Origin: Candidatus Peregrinibacteria bacterium RIFOXYB2_FULL_33_20 | Lineage (GTDB): Bacteria; Patescibacteriota; Gracilibacteria; UBA1369; GWF2-33-10 | Length of the DNA: 40,152 bases | Direction: 5' to 3' | NCBI GenBank assembly: GCA_001788835.1 | Contig: MFXK01000021.1 | Location: 1 to 40,152, forward strand | In this document: positions 24,855 to 33,180 of the stretch, piece by piece | How the letters are laid out: every line of letters begins with the position of its first letter | Numbering within the stretch: position 1 is the stretch's first letter | The notes under the pieces: generated by a model | Told to the model about the DNA's origin: nothing | Databases searched by the model: none | Seen by the model: the letters and a program-made list of their open reading frames with translations, nothing else | Made by a program: the position numbers and the translations under genes

Positions 24855-27146
24855 TTTTTTTATTCGGTCTTTTTCTTTGCTATAAATAAAATATAGCCGA
24901 CTATATAATAAAACTATGCCTAATAAAAATAAAATAGTAAATATTTGTAGTTTAAAAATAATGATCTCAGCTATCGCCACTATTAGGCCCAAAACACTCA
25001 TAATCAAAGAAGCTAGCCAGATTTGACCCATTTTGTTTTTTTCCGCTAGCGTGATACTGAACAATCTTTCGTTTACTAAAGTAAAAATATAAATAATTAC
25101 TAAAGAAGTATAAGGTAGAATGATGTAAAAAAATGGATGATTTGGGGTGACATAAGTAATGACATACTTAATGACAAAGGGGTGAATTGCTAATAAGCTA
25201 AATATTAAAATAAAACCAAGAATAAGCAACACACTTCTGTAGGGAGTCATTCGTTCGATTCTTCTGACCATTGGCACATTGGCGATGCTTTCCATAATTT
25301 GCCTGATTTGTTTTATATCTTGAATTTTGGCGTAGATTTTAATTTCTGCTTCTGATTTTTGTAGCAAACTTTCTGTGCCTAATATTTTCGTTATATTAAT
25401 ATCTAATTCTTTAAAAATTTTTAAACAATCAATACATACGCCAACAGAGTTATCGATAATTATTTTAAATTTCACATTATATTCATGAATTTTACTTTTA
25501 TTGATTTGATCAATAACTTCATTTGGATTTAATTTTCCCTCGCCGATTGCAATATATAGATCTTCTAAACTGCTATATGGAGAGCTGTTGAGAAATTTTT
25601 TAAAGGTAGAGCTGGATATGCTGGCTAAATTAAGGCCTTTGCTTAGATATAGTTCCTTTTGGAATCTTTCTTTGCCCATTAAAATTTGTTTTTCTTTTGA
25701 TTCTTGATTTATGGCCTCTTTTATTTTACGTTTTGCTAAACTTGTTTGAGTGTAGTCAAGCCATGTGCTACTGGGATGATTTTCTTTGTTGGTGATGATT
25801 TTTACTGTGTCTCCTGATTTAAGGGTGGTATTGATGTTGACTTCAAAATCATTAATTTCTGCTTTTTCAGCATGATCACCTATAGCAGAATGGATGGCAT
25901 AGGCTAAATCAATACAGGTGGCGTTTTTCGGTAAATCAATTACGTCGCCATTGGGAGTGAATACAAAAATTCTATCTTGAAAAATATCGAATTTAAGTTG
26001 TTCAATTATTTTGGAATGAGGATCACTGAATTGTTTTTTTAATTCTAATATTTTTGTGGCCCATTGTTTTTTGGATTTGTGGGCAATCGATAAATCTTTA
26101 TCATGTCCATATGAATAAAAATAATGAGCCGCTATGCCATATTCCGCTTCTAAGTGCATGCTTAAAGTTCTGATTTGAAATTCAGTGGGCAGCCCATGTA
26201 GACCAAAGACAGCGGTGTGAAGGCTCTGATAGCCATTAGCTTTTGGCAGGGCAATATAATCCTTGATCTTATATGGTTTTGGGGTGAATAAATTATGGAT
26301 AATGCCAAGCATTTTATAGCAGTCAGGAACTGTTTCGCAAATTACCCTAACTCCAATTAGATCAGATATGCCCCTGAAACTATAATTTTTTCTTTGTAGT
26401 TTTTTGTAAATAGAGTAGGTATTTTTTTGTCGGCCCTGGAGGTCCACAATTTTGATGTGTTGTTTTTTTGTCGCTTCATTAATTTTTTTTATGGTTTTTT
26501 GTAGATAGAAATTAGAGTTTTTTTGGTTTTCGTTCAATTTAGCGACAATAGAGTTATATTGTTGCGGTTGTAAAGTTTTAAAGCATAAATCCTCTAATTC
26601 GTTTTTTAATTCCCATACGTTTAATAAATTGGCGATTGGTACATAGATTTCCATCGTTTCTTTAGCAATTCTTAGCACTTTTTCAGGTTTGTCAATGTAA
26701 TCGATGGTATGCATATTATGCAATCTATCTGCTAGTTTGATTAAAATTACTCTAATGTCTTTAGCGCTGTGGATGAGAAGTTTTTTTAAAGATTCAATTT
26801 GCCTTTCGGCCATGTTATTGCGGTAATGGACTTTTGATAATTTGGTGATGCCTTTGACCAAGAACCCCACTTCTTCGCCGAATTGTTTTTTAATAACTGA
26901 TAAATTGATAGTGGTGTCTTCAGGAACATCATGTAGTAAAGCGGCAATAATAGTATCTTCATCGACGTGCAAAGTCGTAAGATTTAAGGCGGTTTCCAGG
27001 GGATGGGAAATGTAATCTTCTCCTGATTTGCGTTTTTGCCCGAAGTGAGCTAATTGAGCAAATTTATAAGCACGTTTAATCTTCTCCTCATTACAGTTGG
27101 GATTATATTTTTTGATGCGGTCGATAAGAGCGGTGATCGTTGACAT
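24849..27146 (-). CDS. Bifunctional RelA/SpoT (p)ppGpp enzyme with C-terminal membrane domain
   Basis: Domains in order: hydrolase HD domain (His34, His48, His72-Asp73, Glu76-Asp77 in GQKRKSGEDYISHP and LLHDVPEDT); synthetase (SIYKKLQRKNYSF, DLIGVRVICE, DYIALPKANGYQSLHT, TEFQIRT); TGS (IFVFTPNGDVIDLPKNAT); helical part; and an ACT domain (about 555-632, FKIIIDNSVGVCIDCLKIF). Catalytic residues of both activities look intact, so it should make and degrade (p)ppGpp. Unusually, residues about 633-765 add four strong hydrophobic helices (about 638-660, 672-692, 709-730, 733-755), which would anchor the enzyme in the membrane. Classical RSH proteins end after ACT. There is no frameshift, and the extension keeps the reading frame and composition. 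Convergent with elp3, with a 6-bp overlap. Confidence 0.93.
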   Translation of the reverse strand: MSTITALIDRIKKYNPNCNEEKIKRAYKFAQLAHFGQKRKSGEDYISHPLETALNLTTLHVDEDTIIAALLHDVPEDTTINLSVIKKQFGEEVGFLVKGITKLSKVHYRNNMAERQIESLKKLLIHSAKDIRVILIKLADRLHNMHTIDYIDKPEKVLRIAKETMEIYVPIANLLNVWELKNELEDLCFKTLQPQQYNSIVAKLNENQKNSNFYLQKTIKKINEATKKQHIKIVDLQGRQKNTYSIYKKLQRKNYSFRGISDLIGVRVICETVPDCYKMLGIIHNLFTPKPYKIKDYIALPKANGYQSLHTAVFGLHGLPTEFQIRTLSMHLEAEYGIAAHYFYSYGHDKDLSIAHKSKKQWATKILELKKQFSDPHSKIIEQLKFDIFQDRIFVFTPNGDVIDLPKNATCIDLAYAIHSAIGDHAEKAEINDFEVNINTTLKSGDTVKIITNKENHPSSTWLDYTQTSLAKRKIKEAINQESKEKQILMGKERFQKELYLSKGLNLASISSSTFKKFLNSSPYSSLEDLYIAIGEGKLNPNEVIDQINKSKIHEYNVKFKIIIDNSVGVCIDCLKIFKELDINITKILGTESLLQKSEAEIKIYAKIQDIKQIRQIMESIANVPMVRRIERMTPYRSVLLILGFILIFSLLAIHPFVIKYVITYVTPNHPFFYIILPYTSLVIIYIFTLVNERLFSITLAEKNKMGQIWLASLIMSVLGLIVAIAEIIIFKLQIFTILFLLGIVLLYSRLYFIYSKEKDRIKKL

Positions 27147-27232
27147 AGAATCATTGTATGAGTCAAATTTATCTTATACCAAAAAGATAGGCTTAAAACA
27201 AGTTTTATTGGCTGAATAAAAATCAAATTTCT

Positions 27233-27240
27233 GATATAAT
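27233..27240 (+). promoter_or_regulatory. Extended -10 promoter candidate of the sortase gene
   Basis: TGA followed by a perfect TATAAT (27235-27240); the -35 region is poor (CTGAAT at 27212). Transcription would start near 27247. Confidence 0.45.
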
Positions 27241-27269
27241 TAAAAGATTTTATATTTTATGTTCTATTT

Positions 27270-28049
27270 GTGACGATAGTAACTAAGATCAAAAAGGCCT
27301 GGCAAACGATACCTATGATTATGAGTAAAATTAATTATGCCCATACTTTTAAGTATGTTTTCACTTCTGCCGTGATATTTTGTCTGATTTTTTTAGGGTT
27401 GTATGGTAAAACCTATTTTGAAGTTTTTTCTTGGAGAGTTGAACAGGCATTGGGATTAAATGAGACTTTGGCGGTTGAATCGGATCAGGAAATTCTCAAA
27501 TCAAATAATGCTTTATTGCAGATTAATAAGATTGATCCGCAAAAAAATATTAATTTAGCTGATTTACATTTAATTCTTGCCCCGCCTGATAATAGAGTGA
27601 TTCTGCCTAAAGTTTATAAAAATTTTCCGATCGTGGAAATTGATGATGGGGCGTTAAGAGAACTCAAGGCGGATGATTTGCAAGATGCTTTGCTTAAAGG
27701 TTTAGAATCAGGTATTGTTCATTATCCTTTGACTGCTAAGCCAGGCAGTGCCGGCAATGTTGTTTTAACAGGACATAGTTCATATTATTCATGGGCGGAA
27801 GGGGATTTTAAAGATGCTTTTGCTGTGATGCATAACATGGAAATCGGAGATAAAATTATTGTTTATTATGGGCAGAAAAAATATGTATATCAAATTTTTG
27901 AGAAAAAAATTGTTGAACCTGAAGATATTGGTGTTCTTGAGCAGTTAAATGATAAACATTGGCTGACTACTATTACCTGCACGCCAATAGGAAGCAATAA
28001 AAAGCGCTTGGTTGATGTTGCTAAGCAGATTTATCCGCCTGTAGAATAA
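27270..28049 (+). CDS. Sortase (LPXTG-type transpeptidase family)
   Basis: A membrane-bound cysteine transpeptidase that joins surface proteins to the wall or to each other. The N-terminal membrane helix is at about 28-45. Catalytic His169 is in VVLTGHSSY, Cys237 in TTITCTP and Arg246 in KKRLVD, the expected His-Cys-Arg set. The C-terminal region VFEKKIVEPEDI is typical of the sortase beta-barrel. I keep the GTG at 27270 as the start, but ATG 27315 or 27321 are possible; either would shorten the cytoplasmic tail only. No substrate with an LPXTG-like end was seen in the window. The proteins encoded at 1-2094 and 38926-40152 are possible surface partners but lack a visible C-terminal signal. 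Confidence 0.9.
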   Translation: MTIVTKIKKAWQTIPMIMSKINYAHTFKYVFTSAVIFCLIFLGLYGKTYFEVFSWRVEQALGLNETLAVESDQEILKSNNALLQINKIDPQKNINLADLHLILAPPDNRVILPKVYKNFPIVEIDDGALRELKADDLQDALLKGLESGIVHYPLTAKPGSAGNVVLTGHSSYYSWAEGDFKDAFAVMHNMEIGDKIIVYYGQKKYVYQIFEKKIVEPEDIGVLEQLNDKHWLTTITCTPIGSNKKRLVDVAKQIYPPVE

Positions 28050-28059
28050 TTCTGAAATT

Positions 28060-28506
28060 TTATATGTTATTTAATTGATCCAGGAGCTGGGCTTCTTTAT
28101 CATTTTCTTCTGACTTATTTTCAGCTTCAGCTTGCTTTATGGCTTGAATTTTTTCTTTGGCTTCAGGGGCGTTAAATTTTTTCCAGGAGTCAGCATTTTT
28201 TTGATTAATATGAGACATTTCTTGCTTGTATTCTTCATCCAGTTTGCTTAATTGCTGTTTTTCGGTGATTAGGATGTTTCTCAGTCTGTCAACCTGTTCT
28301 GTGGTCATGATTGGTAGAATCTGAAACCAGTATGATTTTTCCTGGTCATTCATTGATTCAGTTTCAATAATCAATGGTATCAAATCTGAATATTTTTCTT
28401 TGACAACATCTGGGATATTGAATTTTGCCACTTTTGGATCGTTGAATTGCGTTTGAGTAGCGCTGCTAGCGCTTGTTTGGGTCGGATTTATTACAGGATC
28501 AGCCAT
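28060..28506 (-). CDS. Conserved-looking small coiled-coil protein, function unknown
   Basis: 148 residues, soluble, with no signal peptide. The N-terminus is Ser/Thr/Gln rich and disordered. A compact segment follows (DVVKEKYSDLIPLIIETESM; KSYWFQILPIMTTEQVDRLR). Then comes a long charged helix (about 85-145) with heptad-like spacing, probably coiled coil. I do not recognise the family, although the WFQILPxMTxEQxxRL phrase looks like a conserved core. It is the last gene in the dnaX-ruvB-gshA direction, 63 bp after gshA, so it may be co-transcribed. Convergent with the sortase gene, with a 10-bp gap. Confidence 0.7.
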   Translation of the reverse strand: MADPVINPTQTSASSATQTQFNDPKVAKFNIPDVVKEKYSDLIPLIIETESMNDQEKSYWFQILPIMTTEQVDRLRNILITEKQQLSKLDEEYKQEMSHINQKNADSWKKFNAPEAKEKIQAIKQAEAENKSEENDKEAQLLDQLNNI

Positions 28507-28569
28507 GTGATTTAAGTGTTAATTATAGTATTCATTATATTTTAACTTAATTTGACCAAAATTAAAAGG

Positions 28570-29811
28570 TTAAATAGCTAGAAATTGATTTTCCAAGCTA
28601 GCGGCGATGCTGGCAATTTGAGCTAAAGTGTAATAAATTTTTTTTAAGTGTTCAGGCTGTATGTCTTCTTGATTGGCATTGTTATAAACCAAAATTTCAT
28701 GGAAACAGAGCTTGGAAAAGCTCATTCCTTTGGAATTTAAATTTTCTTTGTCATTTTTTCGATCATTTAAACGAAAAAACCCGCCAATCGGCTCATTATT
28801 GACCAAATAAATTACCGGTTCAGCAATAAATTGTTTATACCTATCGACAGTTTGGATACCTTCCTGAATAATTACTTTGTGGATTTTTTGACTACCTTTG
28901 CCTACACTTAATTTATTTCTTTGTTTCCGATTCATATTTAAAAATTCTTGCACACTATTAAAGCTTTCTACTCCAATTCCATATGTTCCAGAGGCATTTT
29001 TGATAAAGATATACGGTTCTAGGTTAATGCTGTATTCGTTAAATTTTTTTTTGGTTAATTTTATAATATTATTTATAACCTCAGCAATTTGAGATACTCC
29101 TTGTTTGCTTTGGAAATCAATTTCTTCTACTAATTCAGATATGGGATAAAATAACCAAGGGTCAAGATCCAACAGCTCCGCAAATTCTGTAATTAGCTGT
29201 TGGTAAAAAATTATGTTGTTTATTTTGTTTCTTTTGAACCAGCCCAGTTGAGGGTTGGGAATGATAGGCTGGTCAATATTTAATAAAATATAAGGGATGT
29301 GATTGGAAAAATCATTATTGGAGATTATCAAATCAGGGATAAAATTAGAAATAGTGCTTAAAGTGTTTTGGCTTTTTTTTAATTTATGCAAAATCAACTG
29401 ATCTTTGTCATTAATTTTGACCTGCTGTTGTTCTCCAAAGTTATCAAGATTATGTCCGATTAAGGTTTCAAAGCCAGCTTCTATTAAAATATTTTGAAGA
29501 TGCAGTAAGTTTTCGAAATAAAATAAATTTTTAGTGTGAGATTCAGGAAAAATTAGGATTTTTTTTGCTTGAGAATAATGCTTGTTTAGATAGTTTTTGA
29601 AAGCTTGACTGGCTGATCTAGAATATTTAGGGCAGATATTATTCCAGCCTGCCGGAAAAATGTTTACATCAATAGCCGCGATTTTGAAGCCACTGTTCCT
29701 TAAATCTACCGAGCTATATATCAATCCTGGTAAATTTGCCGTTTTTTTAAAAAGCCAATTTTGAATTTTTTCTTCATTATCAATGAATTTTTGCTGAAAA
29801 AATTTTAACAT
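28570..29811 (-). CDS. gshA: Glutamate-cysteine ligase, GshA type III
   Basis: Matches the proteobacterial/ferrooxidans-type glutamate-cysteine ligase family (Pfam GshA), which makes gamma-glutamylcysteine, the first step to glutathione. Recognisable blocks are SVDLRNSGFKIAAIDVNIFP, PAGWNNICPKYS, the loop PNPQLGWFKRNK, FIKNASGTYGIGVESF (ATP-grasp-like glycine motif), QEGIQTVDRYKQFIAEPVIY and GGFFRLNDRK. At 413 residues it is close to the family length. No glutathione synthetase (gshB) is visible in the window, so the product might be gamma-Glu-Cys or a related ligation product. It is the fourth gene of the dnaX unit, 21 bp after ruvB. Confidence 0.8.
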   Translation of the reverse strand: MLKFFQQKFIDNEEKIQNWLFKKTANLPGLIYSSVDLRNSGFKIAAIDVNIFPAGWNNICPKYSRSASQAFKNYLNKHYSQAKKILIFPESHTKNLFYFENLLHLQNILIEAGFETLIGHNLDNFGEQQQVKINDKDQLILHKLKKSQNTLSTISNFIPDLIISNNDFSNHIPYILLNIDQPIIPNPQLGWFKRNKINNIIFYQQLITEFAELLDLDPWLFYPISELVEEIDFQSKQGVSQIAEVINNIIKLTKKKFNEYSINLEPYIFIKNASGTYGIGVESFNSVQEFLNMNRKQRNKLSVGKGSQKIHKVIIQEGIQTVDRYKQFIAEPVIYLVNNEPIGGFFRLNDRKNDKENLNSKGMSFSKLCFHEILVYNNANQEDIQPEHLKKIYYTLAQIASIAASLENQFLAI

Positions 29812-29832
29812 TTTTTATCTGTTAATCTATAC

Positions 29833-30861
29833 TTAAGATGTAAATTTATAATTATTGATGTTGAGGTGTTTGTAGGCGTGTTCGGTGACTACGCGGCCTC
29901 TGGCGGTACGTTCAATAAAGCCGATTTTGATTAGATATGGCTCATAGGCATCTTCAATAGTGTTTTCATCTTCGGATACTGCTGCGGCGATAGTATTTAA
30001 ACCTACTGGTCCACCTCGAAATTTATCAATAATAGTAATTAAGATTTCTCTATCAGTTTTGTTCAGGCCAATGTTATCTATTTTTAATAATTCTAAACAG
30101 GCAGTCACAATTTGAACGTCAATAGTTTCCATGTCATTAATAATTGCTAGATCATGACAGCGTTTGAGGAGTCGATTGGCAATACGTGGAGTTTGTCGGG
30201 CGGATTTTGATAAAATTTTAGCGGCTTCGTGATTTATAGAGCATTTTAAAATGTTTGCTGATCGATTAATAATTTCTCCAATTTCTTCATCAGAATAAAA
30301 ATCTAATTTTAAGATGTGTCCGAAACGATCTCTTAGCGGTGAAGATAACATGCTCATCTTAGTTGTTGCTCCGATTAAAGTGAATTGTGGAATTTTTAGC
30401 CGCATGGTTCTGGCTCCCGGGCCTTTACCAATGATAATATCGATGCGAAAATCTTCCATGGCGCTATATAATATTTCTTCGATGGTTGGTTTAAGGCGAT
30501 GAATCTCATCAATAAATAATATTTCGTGCTCTTTTAAATTTGTCAAAACTGAAGCCAAATCTCCAGGTTTTTCTAGGGCCGGACCAGAAGTTATTTTGAT
30601 ATTAACTGCACATTCATTGGCAATAATATTGGCTAAAGTGGTTTTGCCAAGACCGGCTGCTCCATAAATTAATAAATGATCCATTGGTTCCTGTTTTTTT
30701 TTGGATGCCTTGATCGAGATTTGCAGATTATCTTTGATAGGATTTTGTCCGATGTATTCAGTCAATAATTTCGGTCGCAAATTAATTTCCTCCACTAGAA
30801 TGTCAGGCGCCACTTTTTCTGAATTAGTAATTTTTTCTTTTTTTTGTCTGATTATAGTCAT
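29833..30861 (-). CDS. ruvB: Holliday junction DNA helicase RuvB
   Basis: AAA+ motor that drives Holliday-junction branch migration with RuvA and RuvC. Walker A GAAGLGKTT (67-75), Walker B LFIDEIHRL, sensor 1 GATTKMSMLSSPLRDRFG with the arginine finger region, and the C-terminal winged helix ending ERTARGRVVTEHAYKHL are all present. 342 residues, full length. ruvA and ruvC are not in the window. The gene lies between the PH-domain gene (14 bp) and gshA (21 bp). Confidence 0.96.
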   Translation of the reverse strand: MTIIRQKKEKITNSEKVAPDILVEEINLRPKLLTEYIGQNPIKDNLQISIKASKKKQEPMDHLLIYGAAGLGKTTLANIIANECAVNIKITSGPALEKPGDLASVLTNLKEHEILFIDEIHRLKPTIEEILYSAMEDFRIDIIIGKGPGARTMRLKIPQFTLIGATTKMSMLSSPLRDRFGHILKLDFYSDEEIGEIINRSANILKCSINHEAAKILSKSARQTPRIANRLLKRCHDLAIINDMETIDVQIVTACLELLKIDNIGLNKTDREILITIIDKFRGGPVGLNTIAAAVSEDENTIEDAYEPYLIKIGFIERTARGRVVTEHAYKHLNINNYKFTS

Positions 30862-30875
30862 AATTTAATAAAAAT

Positions 30876-31418
30876 TTAATTACTTTGTCTGTCGGGTGTG
30901 GGTAAAATTTTACTTATCCAGCATTTAATTTTATATGGCTTTGGCGCTTCGAGAAAAGTGATCTTGTCCACCGTTGAGGTTCCTTCAATTTCAATTGTTC
31001 CATAATTTAAAAAGGATATCAAATCATCAATAATGCCCTTGTTTTCGATGTTAATTTGCTTGATATCTCTGAGTACGATATCGTTGATTTTTTTATGGGT
31101 TAAAGTAATCCAATCAACATGTATGACTCGTTCGGAAGTTATGACTAGTTTGTCAAACCAGTAAATTAGAGATGTGTAGATATAGATTAAGATATTTATC
31201 ATAATCAACACGCTTAAAATATGTCCGTAAGGGAGAATAGAAGCTATCGCTCCATTCATAATATATACTAAAAAATAGAACGGGGAAAAAACGATAGTGA
31301 CAGTAAAAATACGTAAAATAAATGGTATGTTGTGGTGTCTATACACCTTTAAAACCACTTCATTTTCCTTCAGCCATTTAGGACGGCGAAGCAAAGTTCT
31401 TTTTAGTTGTTTAAACAT
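30876..31418 (-). CDS. Bacterial PH-domain (bPH2, YdbT-like) membrane protein
   Basis: 180 residues. Two membrane helices at about 33-55 and 65-87 (ILRIFTVTIVFSPFYFLVYI and HILSVLIMINILIYIYTSLI) precede the PH-like domain. That domain has the family signature: a [YW]-D...LVITSERVIHVD strand, then VLRDIKQINIENKGIIDDLI, YGTIEIEG and ITFLEAPKP. Such proteins are found next to envelope or transport genes and their molecular function is not established. It lies between dnaX and ruvB with 9- and 14-bp spacers, so it belongs to that transcription unit. Confidence 0.85.
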   Translation of the reverse strand: MFKQLKRTLLRRPKWLKENEVVLKVYRHHNIPFILRIFTVTIVFSPFYFLVYIMNGAIASILPYGHILSVLIMINILIYIYTSLIYWFDKLVITSERVIHVDWITLTHKKINDIVLRDIKQINIENKGIIDDLISFLNYGTIEIEGTSTVDKITFLEAPKPYKIKCWISKILPTPDRQSN

Positions 31419-31427
31419 ATATTGATT

Positions 31428-32936
31428 CTACCACTGTCCACCAAAAATATCCATTGCTTCTTTTGTTTTATCAATGGGGCTTTGTTCTGAATTTTCTGCT
31501 GGCTTTTCCAAAGAGCATGTTACTTTTGCTTCAGTATCGAAAATTTGTTTGATGGCGTTTTCTAAGCTGCAGATATGAGCAGCTTTATTAAATTTTTCAA
31601 AATGGAAGGCGGTATTAAAGATCAAAGTAATATTACTATCCTTGATTTCTTTGATATTTGATTGTTTGAGGGATTGTCTAATTGCTGGAGGATCAATGAG
31701 ATTCAAAATCTGTTCCCATTTATTTAAAAGATCGGAAGGAGTAAGAGGTAAAGGTGAGTCTGAAGGTCCAATTAGCGGCTGATTATTCATTATTGATTGT
31801 GGATTGCTGGTTGTTGGGTGTTGATCAGCCATTTTATTCGTTAGATTTTGCGTATTGCCATGATGGGTATTATTTTTATCTAAATTATTGGGATTTGGGG
31901 ATTGGGCTTTGATGTCTGGTATTCGGTGGCAAATCTCCATTACCGCGATTTCTAATGGTAATTGAGGAATGACTGAAGAGTTGATTTTTAGTTTGGCCTG
32001 CGAGAAGATTTCAATCATGCTTAGAATTAAATTTAAATTTGATACGGAATTGGCATTAACGGCTTCGATCATTTTTTGTCGTAAATATTCAAGAAAAGTG
32101 CGAGCAAAATCATTGAGATCTAAACCTTGTTGATAAATTTGATTAATTATTGCCAATCCTTTTATAGCATTTTTGTCGATAAGGCTTTGAAATAAATTTT
32201 CAATTGCGGCGATATCACTAATTCCTAATGATTTTTTTACTTTATCTAGAGTTAAATTTCCTTCGCTACTTAACTGATCTAAAATTGAAATTGCATCTCT
32301 TAGCCCTCCTTTCACTGATTTCGCAATCTGCTCCATAGCTTCTTCTTCATAATTTAAATTTTCTTGCTCTGCAATATATTTAAGCCTGTTTACAAGTTCT
32401 GCAATTGCTATTCTATGGAAATCAAATTTTTGGCATCTTGAAATAATAGTTGCTGGGACTTTGTGCGTTTCAGTGGTGGCTAAAATGAAATAAGCATGAG
32501 CTGGTGGTTCTTCAAGAGTTTTCAGCAGTGCATTAAAAGCTTCTTTCGTTAGCATATGTACTTCATCAATTATATAAACTTTTGCTCTTGCCTGGCTTGG
32601 CGCAAATCTGATTTTTTCTCTTAAATCACGAATTTCATCAATACCACGATTTGATGCCGCATCTATTTCTATCAAGTCGACTAAAGATCCTTCTTGAGCA
32701 GATTTGCATGTGAAGCATTCATTACAGTGATGGCCAAATTCAAGCGGATTCTGACAATTAATGGATTTTGCAATTAATCTGGCAGTGGTTGTTTTTCCAG
32801 TTCCTCTTGGCCCACAAAAAAGATAGGCATGAGAAATTTTTTTTTCCTTCAAGGCATTCAGAAGCGTAGTTTTGATATGTTCTTGGCCAATCAGGTTATC
32901 AAAATCTTTCGGACGGTATTTGAGGTAGAGGGACAA
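31428..32936 (-). CDS. dnaX: DNA polymerase III subunit gamma/tau
   Basis: Clamp-loader ATPase of the replisome. Walker A GPRGTGKTT (42-50), a four-Cys zinc module (Cys61, Cys71, Cys74, Cys77), Walker B YIIDEVHML, sensor ATTETHKVPATIISRCQ and the domain III helices are in order. The region about 345-400 is a disordered Asn/Pro/Ser/Gln-rich linker, and a small C-terminal domain (WEQILNLIDPPAIRQSLK) follows. The 502 residues look complete. The start is a TTG at 32936, because no ATG lies in frame close by and MSLYLKYRPKDF matches the family. Upstream comes a pyrimidine-rich leader and the TAGTCAG hairpin copy 4. No programmed frameshift slippery site was searched exhaustively. Confidence 0.95.
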   Translation of the reverse strand: MSLYLKYRPKDFDNLIGQEHIKTTLLNALKEKKISHAYLFCGPRGTGKTTTARLIAKSINCQNPLEFGHHCNECFTCKSAQEGSLVDLIEIDAASNRGIDEIRDLREKIRFAPSQARAKVYIIDEVHMLTKEAFNALLKTLEEPPAHAYFILATTETHKVPATIISRCQKFDFHRIAIAELVNRLKYIAEQENLNYEEEAMEQIAKSVKGGLRDAISILDQLSSEGNLTLDKVKKSLGISDIAAIENLFQSLIDKNAIKGLAIINQIYQQGLDLNDFARTFLEYLRQKMIEAVNANSVSNLNLILSMIEIFSQAKLKINSSVIPQLPLEIAVMEICHRIPDIKAQSPNPNNLDKNNTHHGNTQNLTNKMADQHPTTSNPQSIMNNQPLIGPSDSPLPLTPSDLLNKWEQILNLIDPPAIRQSLKQSNIKEIKDSNITLIFNTAFHFEKFNKAAHICSLENAIKQIFDTEAKVTCSLEKPAENSEQSPIDKTKEAMDIFGGQW

Positions 32937-32991
32937 GGGGGAGGGGGGAAGTGAATATAGAATAGTGTGAAAGTGTGAAGGAGGGGAGGAG

Positions 32992-33059
32992 GATGTAGTC
33001 GGTAGTTAGTAGTCAGTAGTCGGTTTGAACTGATTACTCATTACCGATTTCTGATTACA
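32992..33059. repeat. Dispersed TAGTCAG-type hairpin, copy 4
   Basis: GATGTAGTCGGTAGTTAG, TAGTCAGTAGTCGG, centre TTTGAAC, then GATTACTCATTACCGATTTC and TGATTACA. It lies directly upstream of dnaX, with the purine-rich (plus strand) segment GTGTGAAGGAGGGGAGGA between it and the TTG start. Confidence 0.8.
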
Positions 33060-33123
33060 ATTTTCTTTCTTTATCACTATATAAGATTCTATCTTTTACA
33101 AAAATGATATTAAAAATTCAAAC

Positions 33124-33152
33124 TTGACAGAGAGAGAGAGTAATGTTATTCT
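33124..33152 (+). promoter_or_regulatory. Promoter candidate with a (GA)n tract in its spacer
   Basis: TTGACA (33124-33129), a 17-bp spacer that begins with an uninterrupted 11-nt GAGAGAGAGAG, and TATTCT (33147-33152). The gene start at 33181 is about 22 nt after the predicted transcription start. A change of one GA unit would shift the spacing by 2 bp. Confidence 0.6.
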
Positions 33153-33180
33153 ATGTATGTTTTTAGTTAAAAATATTTTT

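Noticed and set aside
33124-33180. N-terminal extension of the gene at 33181
   Set aside because: The first codons coincide with a TTGACA...TATTCT promoter with correct spacing.
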